From NCBI RefSeq assembly GCF_038022665.1, contig NZ_CP150629.1:2338480-2402479 (forward strand): a DNA stretch of 64,000 bases, in the 5' to 3' direction. The notes beneath the pieces are model-generated. The model saw only the letters and a program-made list of their open reading frames with translations, was not told where the DNA came from and ran no database searches. The translations under genes were made by a program, and so were the position numbers. Of this stretch, positions 47,123 to 55,007 are shown in pieces (position 1 is the first letter of the stretch; each line of letters starts with the position of its first letter). Source of the stretch: Methanolobus sp. WCC4. Its GTDB lineage: Archaea > Halobacteriota > Methanosarcinia > Methanosarcinales > Methanosarcinaceae.

Positions 47123-48022
47123 TCATCCAATTTCAGGAAATGTACCAAAGTTCTCTTCGTACCTTGATATCATTTTATCCCATGTGGGAAGGTCGGTCTG
47201 GCAACCGATGCTCTGAACAGCAAAAGAAGCGACCGTGGAACCTATCCTGCCACATGTTTCCAGAGGATAACCGCGTGTGTATGCAAGCAGGAAACCCGCT
47301 CGGTAGGCATCCCCGGCACCGGTAGGATCAAGGGCCTTTACAGGAACGACAGGTATCATGAACTCATTTCCGCTGTTGTGGATCTTACTGCCATCTGCAT
47401 CATAGGTAACGACAACTGTCTCGATCATGCCAAGAATATCATCAAGTGACTTTCCTGTCATATCACAGACACGCTGGATCTCATGCTTATTGGTGAAAAG
47501 GATATCCGTGTTCTCAAGGATGCTCTCAAGGTTCTCCTTTGAGTAAGTAACAAGATCCTGTCCCGGATCAAAGGAAACAAAACCTGCTTTCTTAGCAATC
47601 CTTGCGTTGTATGTTGAATCAGAGGTTGCAAGATGTACGAAGTCAACTGCCGGTGGTTCCAGTTCCTTGAGCTTTGCAGATGCACCCCAGTGGAAATATG
47701 TGCTCTGGTGGTGGTCCCTGTCTGTGAAAACAAATGCCCTTGTACTCTTCTCCTCAGGGAACCTGTATAACAGGGAAAGATCGACACTGTGCTTCTCAAG
47801 TTCTTCTTCATAGCCCGATGATGCAAAGTCACCGCCAACTGCGGATATCAACTGTGCATTACCACCGAGTATGGCAATCGCAACGGCGATATTGGCAGCT
47901 CCGCCACCATAATACTGATGATAGTCGATTATAGGATGGGATTCGTTGTGGACCGCGATATTCTCAACATCGAAAAGAAGGTCTATGGCAGCGTGGCCTA
48001 CAACAGTGATGGTCCTGTCCAT
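47123..48022 (-). CDS. PfkB-family carbohydrate/nucleoside kinase
   Basis: A 299-residue sugar or nucleoside kinase. The N-terminal motif YGGGAANIAVAIAILGG (near residue 38) and the C-terminal catalytic motif DPTGAGDAYRAGF (near 240, with the catalytic aspartate) define the ribokinase/PfkB fold; DGSKIHN and NKHEIQRVCD are linker elements. Archaeal members phosphorylate ribose, adenosine, cytidine or related compounds; the substrate cannot be assigned. Its start is 23 bases after the UPF0212 gene stop on the same strand, so they may be co-transcribed. Confidence 0.9.
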   Translation of the reverse strand: MDRTITVVGHAAIDLLFDVENIAVHNESHPIIDYHQYYGGGAANIAVAIAILGGNAQLISAVGGDFASSGYEEELEKHSVDLSLLYRFPEEKSTRAFVFTDRDHHQSTYFHWGASAKLKELEPPAVDFVHLATSDSTYNARIAKKAGFVSFDPGQDLVTYSKENLESILENTDILFTNKHEIQRVCDMTGKSLDDILGMIETVVVTYDADGSKIHNSGNEFMIPVVPVKALDPTGAGDAYRAGFLLAYTRGYPLETCGRIGSTVASFAVQSIGCQTDLPTWDKMISRYEENFGTFPEIG

Positions 48023-48045
48023 GTCGATACTTCCTTACTCCGTCC

Positions 48046-48387
48046 TTACTCGAATTCATCGACATCAACAACAGCCAGAGGGACATCCCTCAATGCTCTG
48101 CCGATAACGGATTTAGCTATCCTTGATGCATGCTCTGCACTTTCTGCGTCAAAGACCTTCATCTCAAGTACAAGTCCGACAATTGCAGTGTTCGCAGCGA
48201 TGAACACACTGCTTATAGGTTCCTCACATGCGGGACAGAATGTAGTTCCTATATCTACCTCAACATAGTCAAGTTTAGGATTGAGGCGTTTTCCTGCCTC
48301 AGAAATAGCGACACCTATGGCATCGTCTGCTGATTTTACATCTCTTACCAACCAGGCGGCTTCAAGTACAACGTGATAATTTGACAT
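48046..48387 (-). CDS. UPF0212 (DUF555) family protein
   Basis: A 113-residue protein of the archaeal UPF0212/DUF555 family. It starts [19 protein letters not shown] and has a conserved zinc-like pair in [12 protein letters not shown], then a hydrophobic strand ([16 protein letters not shown]). The family is restricted to archaea, mostly methanogens and relatives, and its function is not known. It lies upstream of the PfkB kinase gene on the same strand with 23 bases between, suggesting a shared transcript; the DUF357 gene upstream is a further 91 bases away. Confidence 0.88.
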   Translation of the reverse strand: MSNYHVVLEAAWLVRDVKSADDAIGVAISEAGKRLNPKLDYVEVDIGTTFCPACEEPISSVFIAANTAIVGLVLEMKVFDAESAEHASRIAKSVIGRALRDVPLAVVDVDEFE

Positions 48388-48478
48388 TAGATCTCTCCGA
48401 TATATACTTCATTTCTTCTTCAATTTTAAATAACTAGGACATTAAGTAGTGTATTGATCAGGTATTACTTTAACTGAC

Positions 48479-48790
48479 CTATATGGTGAACAACACATCG
48501 TCGTCAACATCGAACAGGCCAAGCCTTGCTCCTGCATCAAGCCACGCATGCCCATAACTAAAACAGACAAGTGCATTCACAGGGTCATTCGTTTCAACGA
48601 AGTGTAACCCGTCATTATAGTATGAACTTGCCATGTTGCGATAGTCACCGGCGACTGTATACATGTGTGATTGCGGAATAGGTGCGATCTCAGCCTTTTC
48701 AAGGGCTTCCCTTAATAGACGCTCATATCTCTTAACTTTTTCATTCAGGTCAGCAGCCATAGTAACCACACATGCCTCAACAGTGTTCAT
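48479..48790 (-). CDS. DUF357 family protein
   Basis: A protein of up to 103 residues in the archaeal DUF357 family. The helical core is KVKRYERLLREALEKAEI, DYRNMASSYYNDGLHFVETND and PVNALVCFSYGHAWLDAGARLG; two helices resemble a TPR-like hairpin. The start is uncertain: ATG 48790 lies six bases after the HerA-like gene stop, but ATG 48760 (MAADLNEKV) is more like family members. The tight spacing behind the HerA-like ATPase gene suggests co-expression. Function unknown; the helical hairpins suggest protein binding. Confidence 0.85.
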   Translation of the reverse strand: MNTVEACVVTMAADLNEKVKRYERLLREALEKAEIAPIPQSHMYTVAGDYRNMASSYYNDGLHFVETNDPVNALVCFSYGHAWLDAGARLGLFDVDDDVLFTI

Positions 48791-48796
48791 GCTTAA

Positions 48797-50572
48797 TTAT
48801 CTGTTCGCTCCGAACAACTTTTTGAACAATTTTCCGCCACCTTCTTTCTCATCATCATTTCGGGGTGCCCTTGAAGGCTTTCTCTTAGGCGGAGGGGTGA
48901 ATTCCTTTTCCTGTCCGGGCACTTCCATGACAGGTACATCCATCATTGCCCCGGGTTCCCAGGTATCTGCAGGTGCAGCCACAGGTGCGCTTACAGGCGG
49001 AACTTCCCTTCGTACCGGAGCACGAGCGGGTGTCGGAGTTTCCGGTTCTTCATAGGTAACCTCAGGTGGTGGTGGAGGTGTAACGGTCCTTGCAGCCTTG
49101 AGAACATTCACGGACTCACCACCGTGTTTGGATTTCCTTATCCTGATGTCCACAAGTACAGGGCGCTCGATCTCATTGCTCACAAGCATTGCAACACCGG
49201 GCGGCAGGCGCATGAGCTCCTCCTCAACGTAGGATGTAACACCTTCAAGACCCTTACTGATAGCTTTGAGGTCGTTAGGGTTTGTGACCTTCATAATGAC
49301 CTGGGTACCACATTGCGAGAGTACGTTCTTATCGACCCTGGCAGGTCTCTGGGAGATCACCATCATACCAAGACCGAACTTCCTGCCCTCGGATGCGATC
49401 GTCCTGAGAATATCAGTACTTGTGGTCTTGCTGAATCCCTTTTCAGGAGCATAGTTGTGAGCCTCCTCCACTACCAGCATTCCCGGCGGGATCGTATTGA
49501 GCTTACGTGACTCGAAAAGACTTGAACAAAGGCTTGCAACGATCATGCTCTGCAATTCCGGTGCCACACCCTTGAAATCAATTACTGATGCCTTTCCTTT
49601 CTGGAATAGTTCCTCTATCGAGGTAGGATTAGGTGAAAGTATGTTGGTATCCCTTATCTGCTCAAGGGAATTGATAACGATCCATTTTGCCTTGCTCTTA
49701 TCGTTACCAACCTCGAATATTATGTCATCGATGGTGTAGGTCTCCATCTCTGCACGGACTTTCTGTATGGCCTCGTACAGTATACCGGTATGTGTGGTCG
49801 AGAAATTATCCGGGAAGATGGATATCAGGTCATTGACGGTCAGATTCATCCCATTCAATCTGAAAAGCTCATCAGCATCAGGATTCAATGCCTTGCTGGC
49901 AGGAGTATATACCGTTATGTTCGAACCATATCCTTTGGGTTTGACACCAAAACGGGCGAAATCCTCTTCACTTCCCTCACCTTCCACCTTCAGGGAAGAG
50001 TACTCGCTGTGAGGATCCAGGATAAGAAGCGGAATATTGTGATCAAGCAGTTCTTCAAGCAATACAGATGCAGTATATGACTTACCACTACCGGTCTTTG
50101 CCAGTATGCTGCAGTGTTTCTGCACGAGACTGTTCACACTAAGCTGGACCTTGATATTTGTGCCTTCCAGCAGACCGATGCTCATCTCATTACCCGTAAG
50201 TCCAAGAACGGACCTTGTAAGACCCTCGTCCGCTGCGAAGATCGGACTTCCCGGACTGAAAGGTATCACAGGTGCCCTGAGCATACCTAACTCATCCCTT
50301 GAACCGATTATCATAACCTCTGCAACGATCTTATCATCGCTCTTATCGGTACGCTGGCCTTTCATAGCCTCTTCTATGGAAAATGAGTCACTGTATCTTT
50401 TTATCGCCATTACCTGTCCAAGTACCCAGGTATGGTCCTTCTCATCCGAGGAAGCATCATGCCATACTTTGACGTATGCCCCCCTATACACTTTAGAACT
50501 GTCGAGAACCATCACTTTGAACTCAAAGGTTCCGGTCTCTCCGAAAATTACGCCTACTGAACCTCTTACCAT
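48797..50572 (-). CDS. HerA-like DNA translocase/helicase
   Basis: A 591-residue FtsK/HerA-superfamily ATPase. The N-terminal HAS-barrel (about 1-100) is followed by Walker A AKTGSGKSYTAS near residue 160, Walker B GMLVVEEAHNYAP near 365 and the arginine-finger region QRPARVDKNVLSQCGTQ. The C-terminal 110 residues are a Pro/Glu-rich tail (TVTPPPPPEV... KRKPSRAPRND) ending in a short basic helix (KLFKKLFGANR), which may bind a partner. HerA works with NurA in DNA end resection, but no nurA is adjacent, so this may be a HerA paralogue. It is followed closely by DUF357. Confidence 0.9.
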   Translation of the reverse strand: MVRGSVGVIFGETGTFEFKVMVLDSSKVYRGAYVKVWHDASSDEKDHTWVLGQVMAIKRYSDSFSIEEAMKGQRTDKSDDKIVAEVMIIGSRDELGMLRAPVIPFSPGSPIFAADEGLTRSVLGLTGNEMSIGLLEGTNIKVQLSVNSLVQKHCSILAKTGSGKSYTASVLLEELLDHNIPLLILDPHSEYSSLKVEGEGSEEDFARFGVKPKGYGSNITVYTPASKALNPDADELFRLNGMNLTVNDLISIFPDNFSTTHTGILYEAIQKVRAEMETYTIDDIIFEVGNDKSKAKWIVINSLEQIRDTNILSPNPTSIEELFQKGKASVIDFKGVAPELQSMIVASLCSSLFESRKLNTIPPGMLVVEEAHNYAPEKGFSKTTSTDILRTIASEGRKFGLGMMVISQRPARVDKNVLSQCGTQVIMKVTNPNDLKAISKGLEGVTSYVEEELMRLPPGVAMLVSNEIERPVLVDIRIRKSKHGGESVNVLKAARTVTPPPPPEVTYEEPETPTPARAPVRREVPPVSAPVAAPADTWEPGAMMDVPVMEVPGQEKEFTPPPKRKPSRAPRNDDEKEGGGKLFKKLFGANR

Positions 50573-50634
50573 TTTTCATCCCTCAAATTCATGGTCTTCA
50601 GTATTATGTTTATTATGTATTATTATATCTTCCC

Positions 50635-51438
50635 TCAGTCATCAAGTCCCTCAAGTATCTCCTGGGGAGCACCTGCGAGCCTTACAAGAGCCTCTGCCTC
50701 GATGAAGTGTAGTGATGCAGGGACCACCAGTATGTGCAGAGGTTCACCGAAGTCCTCATCTTTGAGAACATGTGCGTAACCTGCCTTTACAACAGGCTCA
50801 TCGGAACCTGCTCTGGCAATACCCACAGCAACGGCATTCTCCATGATGCCTTCGCCTCTTTTGTCCTCGACCTTGAGAAGAAGTTCAAGTGCCTGGTTCA
50901 CGGTCATGTAGCCTTTGTCCTTATCGATATCCAGGAAAACAAGGGTATGCATATTGTGTTCCTTGTTGAGCTTGATGGTATCATACGGGGTTTCAGATAC
51001 AACGGTGATACCACGACTGCTGGTGAAGGGATGTGGTATTGTGGAAGACTTCCCGAACCTGTAGTTCTGCAATCCCGAGAGTCCGCAGATAGCTGAAGCT
51101 ATGGAAGCCCCGTGTATGAGTTTAGTATCTATGCCAAGGTCCTTTGCACGAAGACGGAGATCCACATGTGTCGTGGATACCATGGTGTCCCCGCCTGTCA
51201 GGAAAGCCACATCCCTGTCCTTTGCTTCTGCAAGCCAGTCCGGGGATATTTCAACATCTTCCCTGGAAAGCACATTGACCTTCTTACCGTACAGTTCTTC
51301 GAGTCTTTCTATTGTACTACCCATCAGACGTGATGTGTAGAATTCCGCAAATACCATATCAGCATTTTTTATAGCTTCGAGTCCTTTTAGGGAGATATCT
51401 TTCTCGTCAAAAAGGCCCAGTCCTATGAAAGTGAGCAT
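50635..51438 (-). CDS. dph5: Diphthine synthase
   Basis: A 267-residue SAM-dependent methyltransferase that methylates the modified histidine of elongation factor 2 during diphthamide synthesis. The tetrapyrrole-methylase-like core is MLTFIGLGLFDEKDISLKG, AFLTGGDTMVSTTHVDLR and HGASIASAICGLSGLQNYRFG; these match archaeal and eukaryotic Dph5 closely, and the length is standard. A TATA element for it lies near 51490-51502 on the minus strand. It is divergent from the thermosome gene, placing two protein-synthesis and folding genes back to back. Confidence 0.96.
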   Translation of the reverse strand: MLTFIGLGLFDEKDISLKGLEAIKNADMVFAEFYTSRLMGSTIERLEELYGKKVNVLSREDVEISPDWLAEAKDRDVAFLTGGDTMVSTTHVDLRLRAKDLGIDTKLIHGASIASAICGLSGLQNYRFGKSSTIPHPFTSSRGITVVSETPYDTIKLNKEHNMHTLVFLDIDKDKGYMTVNQALELLLKVEDKRGEGIMENAVAVGIARAGSDEPVVKAGYAHVLKDEDFGEPLHILVVPASLHFIEAEALVRLAGAPQEILEGLDD

Positions 51439-51530
51439 GATCTGCTCTATGTCCTTATGGGTTAAATGCTTTGAGAATGCTAGCAGTGTGGTAATATATA
51501 CAACGTGTGTGAACGGGGTAGACTCGCAAT

Positions 51531-51541
51531 GTTTTTATAGA
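51531..51541 (+). promoter_or_regulatory. TATA box of the thermosome gene
   Basis: GTTTTTATAGA is the best TATA-like element upstream of the chaperonin. Transcription would start near 51565, leaving a leader of about 70 bases with TTGGAGGTC before ATG 51638. Confidence 0.55.
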
Positions 51542-51637
51542 ACCACATACAGTTAGTTTCACTCATAAGTATCATCTATACTATGCAGAATTACTTACTA
51601 CAATTCATTATAATTACACGATTGGAGGTCTGAAGTC

Positions 51638-53266
51638 ATGGCAGGATATGGAAATCAACCAGTAATCATCGTAGATCCAAGTAAAGAGCGCACTACAGGA
51701 AAGGATGCATTATCAATGAACATCGCTTCTGCACAGGCAGTTGCAGGTATTGTGAAGACGACACTTGGTCCAAAAGGTATGGACAAGATGATGGTAAACA
51801 TCATGGGTGACATAACTCTCACCAACGATGGTGCAACCATCCTTGAAGAGATGGAGATCGAACACCCTACCGCAAGGATGATCGTCGAGGTGGCAAAGAC
51901 ACAGGAAAAGGTAGCAGGAGACGGTACTACCAGCGCTGTTGTTCTGGCAGGTGCTTTGCTTGAAAAAGCACAGAAACTTATCGAGACAGGTGTACACCCA
52001 ACTGTTCTTGTCAAAGGATACACTATGGCTACAGAGAAAGCCCTTAGTGTTCTCGACGACTATGCCATAACAGTAGAGAAGACAGACAGGGAAATGCTTG
52101 AGAAGATAGCAAACACCTCCATCACAGGAAAGGCATCTGAGATGGCAGGCGACCACCTTTCAGGTATCTGTGTGGACGCGATCTACGCTATCGAAAATGA
52201 TGGACAGGTAGATGTTGACAAGGATATCGTAATGGAAAAGGAGATCGGCGGGACCGTTCACGACACCGAACTTATCAACGGTATTTCCATCAGGAAGGAA
52301 GCACTTCACAATGAGATGCCACGCCGCATAGAGAATGCAAAGATCGCTCTTATCGATACTGAACTCGTGTTCGCGAAGACAAACACTAACTCCAAGCTCC
52401 AGGTTGACAGTGCTGAACAGTTGTTCGACTTCAAGGAACAGGAAAAGGCAAACTTCAGAAAGACCATCCAGAAGATAATCGACACCGGAGCAAATGTGGT
52501 ATTCTGCTCCAAGAAGATGGATGACTATGCGCTTCACTTCTTCAAGGAAGCTAACGTGTACGCTACAAGGCGTGTAAAGGATGAGGATATGGAAGTACTC
52601 TCATACTCCACCGGTGCGGCACTTGTAAGGAACGTCAATGAGCTCACAGCTGATGATCTTGGATATGCAGAACTTGTTGAGCAGGAAGATGAGCATGAAG
52701 AGAAGACCTACATCAAGGGCTTCAAGGAAGCAAGGACAATGACCATCCTCATCAAGGGCGGTTCAGAACATGTTACTGACAGCGTTGAGCGTGTTTTCGA
52801 TGATGCACTCCATGTTGTAAAGTCCGTTTACGAGGACGGAAAGATCGTACCTGGCGGCGGTGCATCAGAGATCGAGGTCTCAATGGCACTCAGAAAGTAC
52901 GCTGCATCTGTCGAGGGACGTGAACAGCTTTCTATAATCGCTTTCGCCGATGCTATAGAAGAGCTTCCAAGGGCTATTGCAAGCAACTGTGGTTTCGATA
53001 CCATTGACACGATCATCAGCCTGCGTGCAAAGCACGGAACTGTAAAGAATGCAGGACTTGATGTCGAGTCAGGTGATGTTGTCGATATGCTGGACAAGGG
53101 AATTGTAGACCCACTCAGGGTCAAGACACAGGCGATCAAGTCAGCAGCAGAAGCTGCACTTGTAGTTCTTCGTGTTGATGATATGCTCCGTGCAAGGCGA
53201 CAGGCTATGATGGATGTCAAACCTGAGCACAACGTCCATAACTACGACGCTACAGGTATGCTGTAA
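51638..53266 (+). CDS. Thermosome (group II chaperonin) subunit
   Basis: A 542-residue group II chaperonin that folds proteins by ATP-driven lid closure. Motifs: TTLGPKGMDKMMV and TNDGATIL near the start, GDGTTSAVVLAGALL (catalytic aspartate region, near residue 88), and VPGGGASEIEVSMALR near 405. The C-terminus ends DATGML without the Gly/Met repeats of some paralogues. GGAGGTCTGAAGTC precedes the ATG. The preceding promoter and the following strong terminator make it monocistronic. Methanosarcinales carry several paralogues, so I do not assign a specific thsA/B/C number. Confidence 0.97.
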   Translation: MAGYGNQPVIIVDPSKERTTGKDALSMNIASAQAVAGIVKTTLGPKGMDKMMVNIMGDITLTNDGATILEEMEIEHPTARMIVEVAKTQEKVAGDGTTSAVVLAGALLEKAQKLIETGVHPTVLVKGYTMATEKALSVLDDYAITVEKTDREMLEKIANTSITGKASEMAGDHLSGICVDAIYAIENDGQVDVDKDIVMEKEIGGTVHDTELINGISIRKEALHNEMPRRIENAKIALIDTELVFAKTNTNSKLQVDSAEQLFDFKEQEKANFRKTIQKIIDTGANVVFCSKKMDDYALHFFKEANVYATRRVKDEDMEVLSYSTGAALVRNVNELTADDLGYAELVEQEDEHEEKTYIKGFKEARTMTILIKGGSEHVTDSVERVFDDALHVVKSVYEDGKIVPGGGASEIEVSMALRKYAASVEGREQLSIIAFADAIEELPRAIASNCGFDTIDTIISLRAKHGTVKNAGLDVESGDVVDMLDKGIVDPLRVKTQAIKSAAEAALVVLRVDDMLRARRQAMMDVKPEHNVHNYDATGML

Positions 53267-53295
53267 AGAGGTTTAGTACCTCTTTTTCTTTTCTT
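53265..53295 (+). terminator. Intrinsic-type terminator after the thermosome gene
   Basis: AAAGAGGT (53265-53272) and ACCTCTTT (53278-53285) are perfect inverted arms around a five-base loop, followed by a T-rich run. It begins within the thermosome stop codon. Confidence 0.7.
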
Positions 53296-53424
53296 TATTA
53301 TTACTATCATTATCTTTTCCTGATACATTTTTATCATTTTTTGTAGCAGTAGCTGTATTCTCCGAAAAGCAATTTGATATTTGTTTAACTACCTACAACA
53401 TACTAGCAAACAAAATACAATGAA

Positions 53425-53489
53425 TAATCATGATAGATTTGCAAAATACTTATATAGCATTAATTCCTAGTATGTCATGATAAATCATG
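53425..53489 (+). promoter_or_regulatory. Conserved promoter and palindromic sites of micro-gene 1
   Basis: TAATCATGA (53425-53433) lies upstream of TATA box CTTATATA (53450-53457); TCATGATAAATCATGA overlaps the predicted transcription start and the ATG. The arms TCATGAT/ATCATGA are perfect inverted repeats. In copies 2 and 3 the upstream box is an extended TGATTAATCA palindrome. These look like operators for one repressor or activator. Confidence 0.6.
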
Positions 53490-53591
53490 ACAGAACAATA
53501 CTACAATAACAACATCGACCTTAGTAAGTTCGCAGGAATGCTCACAGCATTTGCAGCAGCAATGATGGCATACTATTCCTTCATGGCATGA
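53487..53591 (+). CDS. Micro-protein copy 1 (34 residues, single membrane helix)
   Basis: The first of three tandem paralogues. The protein starts MTEQYYNNNIDLSKFAG, followed by one hydrophobic helix (MLTAFAAAMMAYY) and SFMA. The N-terminus is polar and the C-terminus very short, so a single membrane-spanning segment, perhaps with the N-terminus in the cytoplasm, is likely. There is no Shine-Dalgarno site; the TATA box (53450-53457) is centred about 33 bases upstream, so the transcript has only about 7 leader bases. Differences from copies 2 and 3 are mostly synonymous in the first 21 codons, which argues for a real protein. I do not recognise the family. Confidence 0.72.
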   Translation: MTEQYYNNNIDLSKFAGMLTAFAAAMMAYYSFMA

Positions 53592-53793
53592 TCTGTTATC
53601 TGCCATGAAGAATTTCTAATTATTCTTTCCTCCAATCCTTCTTTTCATGTTATTTATCTGGCCACCCGCAGGTTCATCTTTCTACATGGCAGTAAAGAGA
53701 ACAGACTGATCCGGAAAAACAACAGAGCATTTATGGCCACTTGAGATACGTTCAAGCTCATTTTCAAAATAAAGGATAAAATCAGTTGGAAAT

Positions 53794-53861
53794 GATTAAT
53801 CATGACAGATTTACAAACATTTATATACCTTTAATTCCTAGTACATCATGATAAATCATGA
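53794..53861 (+). promoter_or_regulatory. Conserved promoter and palindromic sites of micro-gene 2
   Basis: TGATTAATCA (perfect palindrome) upstream, TATA box at 53820-53827 and TCATGATAAATCATGA over the start codon. The order and spacing equal those of copies 1 and 3. Confidence 0.6.
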
Positions 53862-53962
53862 CAGAACAATACTACAACAACAACATCGACCTTAGCAAGT
53901 TTGCCGGAATGCTCACAGCATTTGCAGCAGCAATGATGGTATACTATTCCTTAATGGCATGA
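53858..53962 (+). CDS. Micro-protein copy 2 (34 residues, single membrane helix)
   Basis: Second tandem paralogue, identical to copy 1 in the first 27 residues at protein level. It differs at two positions: Val for Ala at 28 and Leu for Phe at 32. Base changes at codons 7, 13, 15 and 16 are silent, evidence of selection on the protein. The TATA box TTTATATA is at 53820-53827 and the start-codon palindrome is complete. The helix runs from about residue 16 to 32. Its stem-loop (ATGGCA...TGCCAT) covers the stop codon. Confidence 0.72.
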   Translation: MTEQYYNNNIDLSKFAGMLTAFAAAMMVYYSLMA

Positions 53963-54095
53963 TCTGTTATCTGCCATGATAACATTGTTATAATCATTTC
54001 CTCCAACCCTCTTTTTGCATTCACTTTTCCGGACAGCAGCGAAGCTGTTCATTCTGAAGGATACGTTTCAAATATAGAACATAATTAATAGAAAT

Positions 54096-54164
54096 GATTA
54101 ATCATGATAAATACACGCAACTCTTATATACTATCAATCCCTAGTACATCATGATAAATCATGA
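54096..54164 (+). promoter_or_regulatory. Conserved promoter and palindromic sites of micro-gene 3
   Basis: TGATTAATCA upstream, TATA box at 54123-54130, and TCATGATAAATCATGA over the ATG. Between these conserved sites the bases differ from the other copies, so the sites are under separate constraint. Confidence 0.6.
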
Positions 54165-54265
54165 CAGAACAATACTACAACAACAACATCGACCTTAGTA
54201 AGTTTGCCGGAATGCTCACAGCTTTTGCAACTGTAATGCTGGTATACTACTCCTTCATGGCATGA
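54161..54265 (+). CDS. Micro-protein copy 3 (34 residues, single membrane helix)
   Basis: Third and most divergent paralogue. The first 23 residues match the other copies; the helix then reads TVMLVYYSFMA, replacing AA with TV, Met with Leu and Ala with Val, all conservative for a membrane segment. Silent changes at codons 15, 16, 21 and 30 again point to a coding sequence. CTTATATA at 54123-54130 is the TATA box and lies about 34 bases from the ATG. The stop codon sits in a hairpin loop. No gene for a partner follows on this strand until 56224. Confidence 0.72.
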   Translation: MTEQYYNNNIDLSKFAGMLTAFATVMLVYYSFMA

Positions 54266-54369
54266 TCGTTGTCTGCCATGAGATAATTCCAGCCATTATT
54301 TTCCTCCAATCTTTTCTGTACTTTTTCAGGCCTTATCCTGTAAATCCTGACTATTCCAGAGTCTACTGA

Positions 54370-54966
54370 TCAGAGTTCATCATCTGAAAGACCATAGAAA
54401 TTCCTGTAGTCCTCAATAGCCTTTCTGGCCTGCTTCGGATACCTCTCAAGCATGCATTTCAGGAACTCATCCCTTGAAGTGAACTCCTTCATCCTTTTGA
54501 TGATCCTTGTTGCATACTCTTTCGAAAGGGCATTGCCCTTCTGTATCTCGAATGTCAGGCAGAGAGCATCCTGCGGGAAATACTTCCTGCGAACGTATGG
54601 AGCTACAGATCCCAGAAGCACATCATGGTCAAGCCTGCTGAATGCCGGTACGCCAATACGCTGCAACCTTTCAGCACCTGTGAGTTTCTCAAGATTCTCA
54701 GCAGAATAGGAATGGATCTCGATATAAACATCCGGCCTGAGCTCTTCCACAGCCTCTATGATAACTGTGCCGATCTCAGTGAAATAACTGTCATCAAGTG
54801 TAGAGATATAGTTACCTTTGCTCACAAGAGGAATAACTGCAAGTGTTCCTTTCTCTGGAGCATCTATATTCTCAAGTATATCCGTGGTATCCTTCCATTC
54901 CTCACCATGCAGACCTGCCACGAACAACCTGACAGGTTCGCCTTCTCCAAGTATCCTGTATGACAT
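54370..54966 (-). CDS. DUF2119 family protein
   Basis: A 198-residue archaeal protein of the DUF2119 family. VAGLHGEEWKDT near residue 17 and YIEIHSYSAENL near 100 carry His and Glu residues arranged as in M14/aspartoacylase-type zinc hydrolases, to which the family is distantly similar; KGTLAVIPLVSKGNYIS is the intervening strand region. A zinc-dependent amidohydrolase or carboxypeptidase role is therefore an inference. It lies 41 bases after the S4-methyltransferase gene on the same strand and is convergent with the third micro-gene. Function unproven. Confidence 0.85.
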   Translation of the reverse strand: MSYRILGEGEPVRLFVAGLHGEEWKDTTDILENIDAPEKGTLAVIPLVSKGNYISTLDDSYFTEIGTVIIEAVEELRPDVYIEIHSYSAENLEKLTGAERLQRIGVPAFSRLDHDVLLGSVAPYVRRKYFPQDALCLTFEIQKGNALSKEYATRIIKRMKEFTSRDEFLKCMLERYPKQARKAIEDYRNFYGLSDDEL

Positions 54967-55007
54967 GCCCCTCCGAAGCCACTGTTAAATGCTCTTATCT
55001 TTATAGT

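Larger units (their letters stand above)
53421..54310 (+). repeat. Three tandem repeats, each carrying promoter, micro-gene and stem-loop
   Basis: Three direct repeat units begin near 53421, 53791 and 54091. Each contains a TAATCATGA box, a TATA element, a palindrome TCATGATAAATCATGA, a 34-codon frame, and a stem-loop over the stop codon followed by a TTTCCTCCAA-type pyrimidine-rich stretch. Spacing from the upstream box to the start codon is 61-62 bases in all three. The units diverge in the spacers between them. Confidence 0.85.

Noticed and set aside
53267-54310. CRISPR-like array interpretation of the three repeats
   Set aside because: The repeats are about 150-200 bases long, irregularly spaced (371 and 303 bases) and contain promoters and coding frames, so they are gene duplications.
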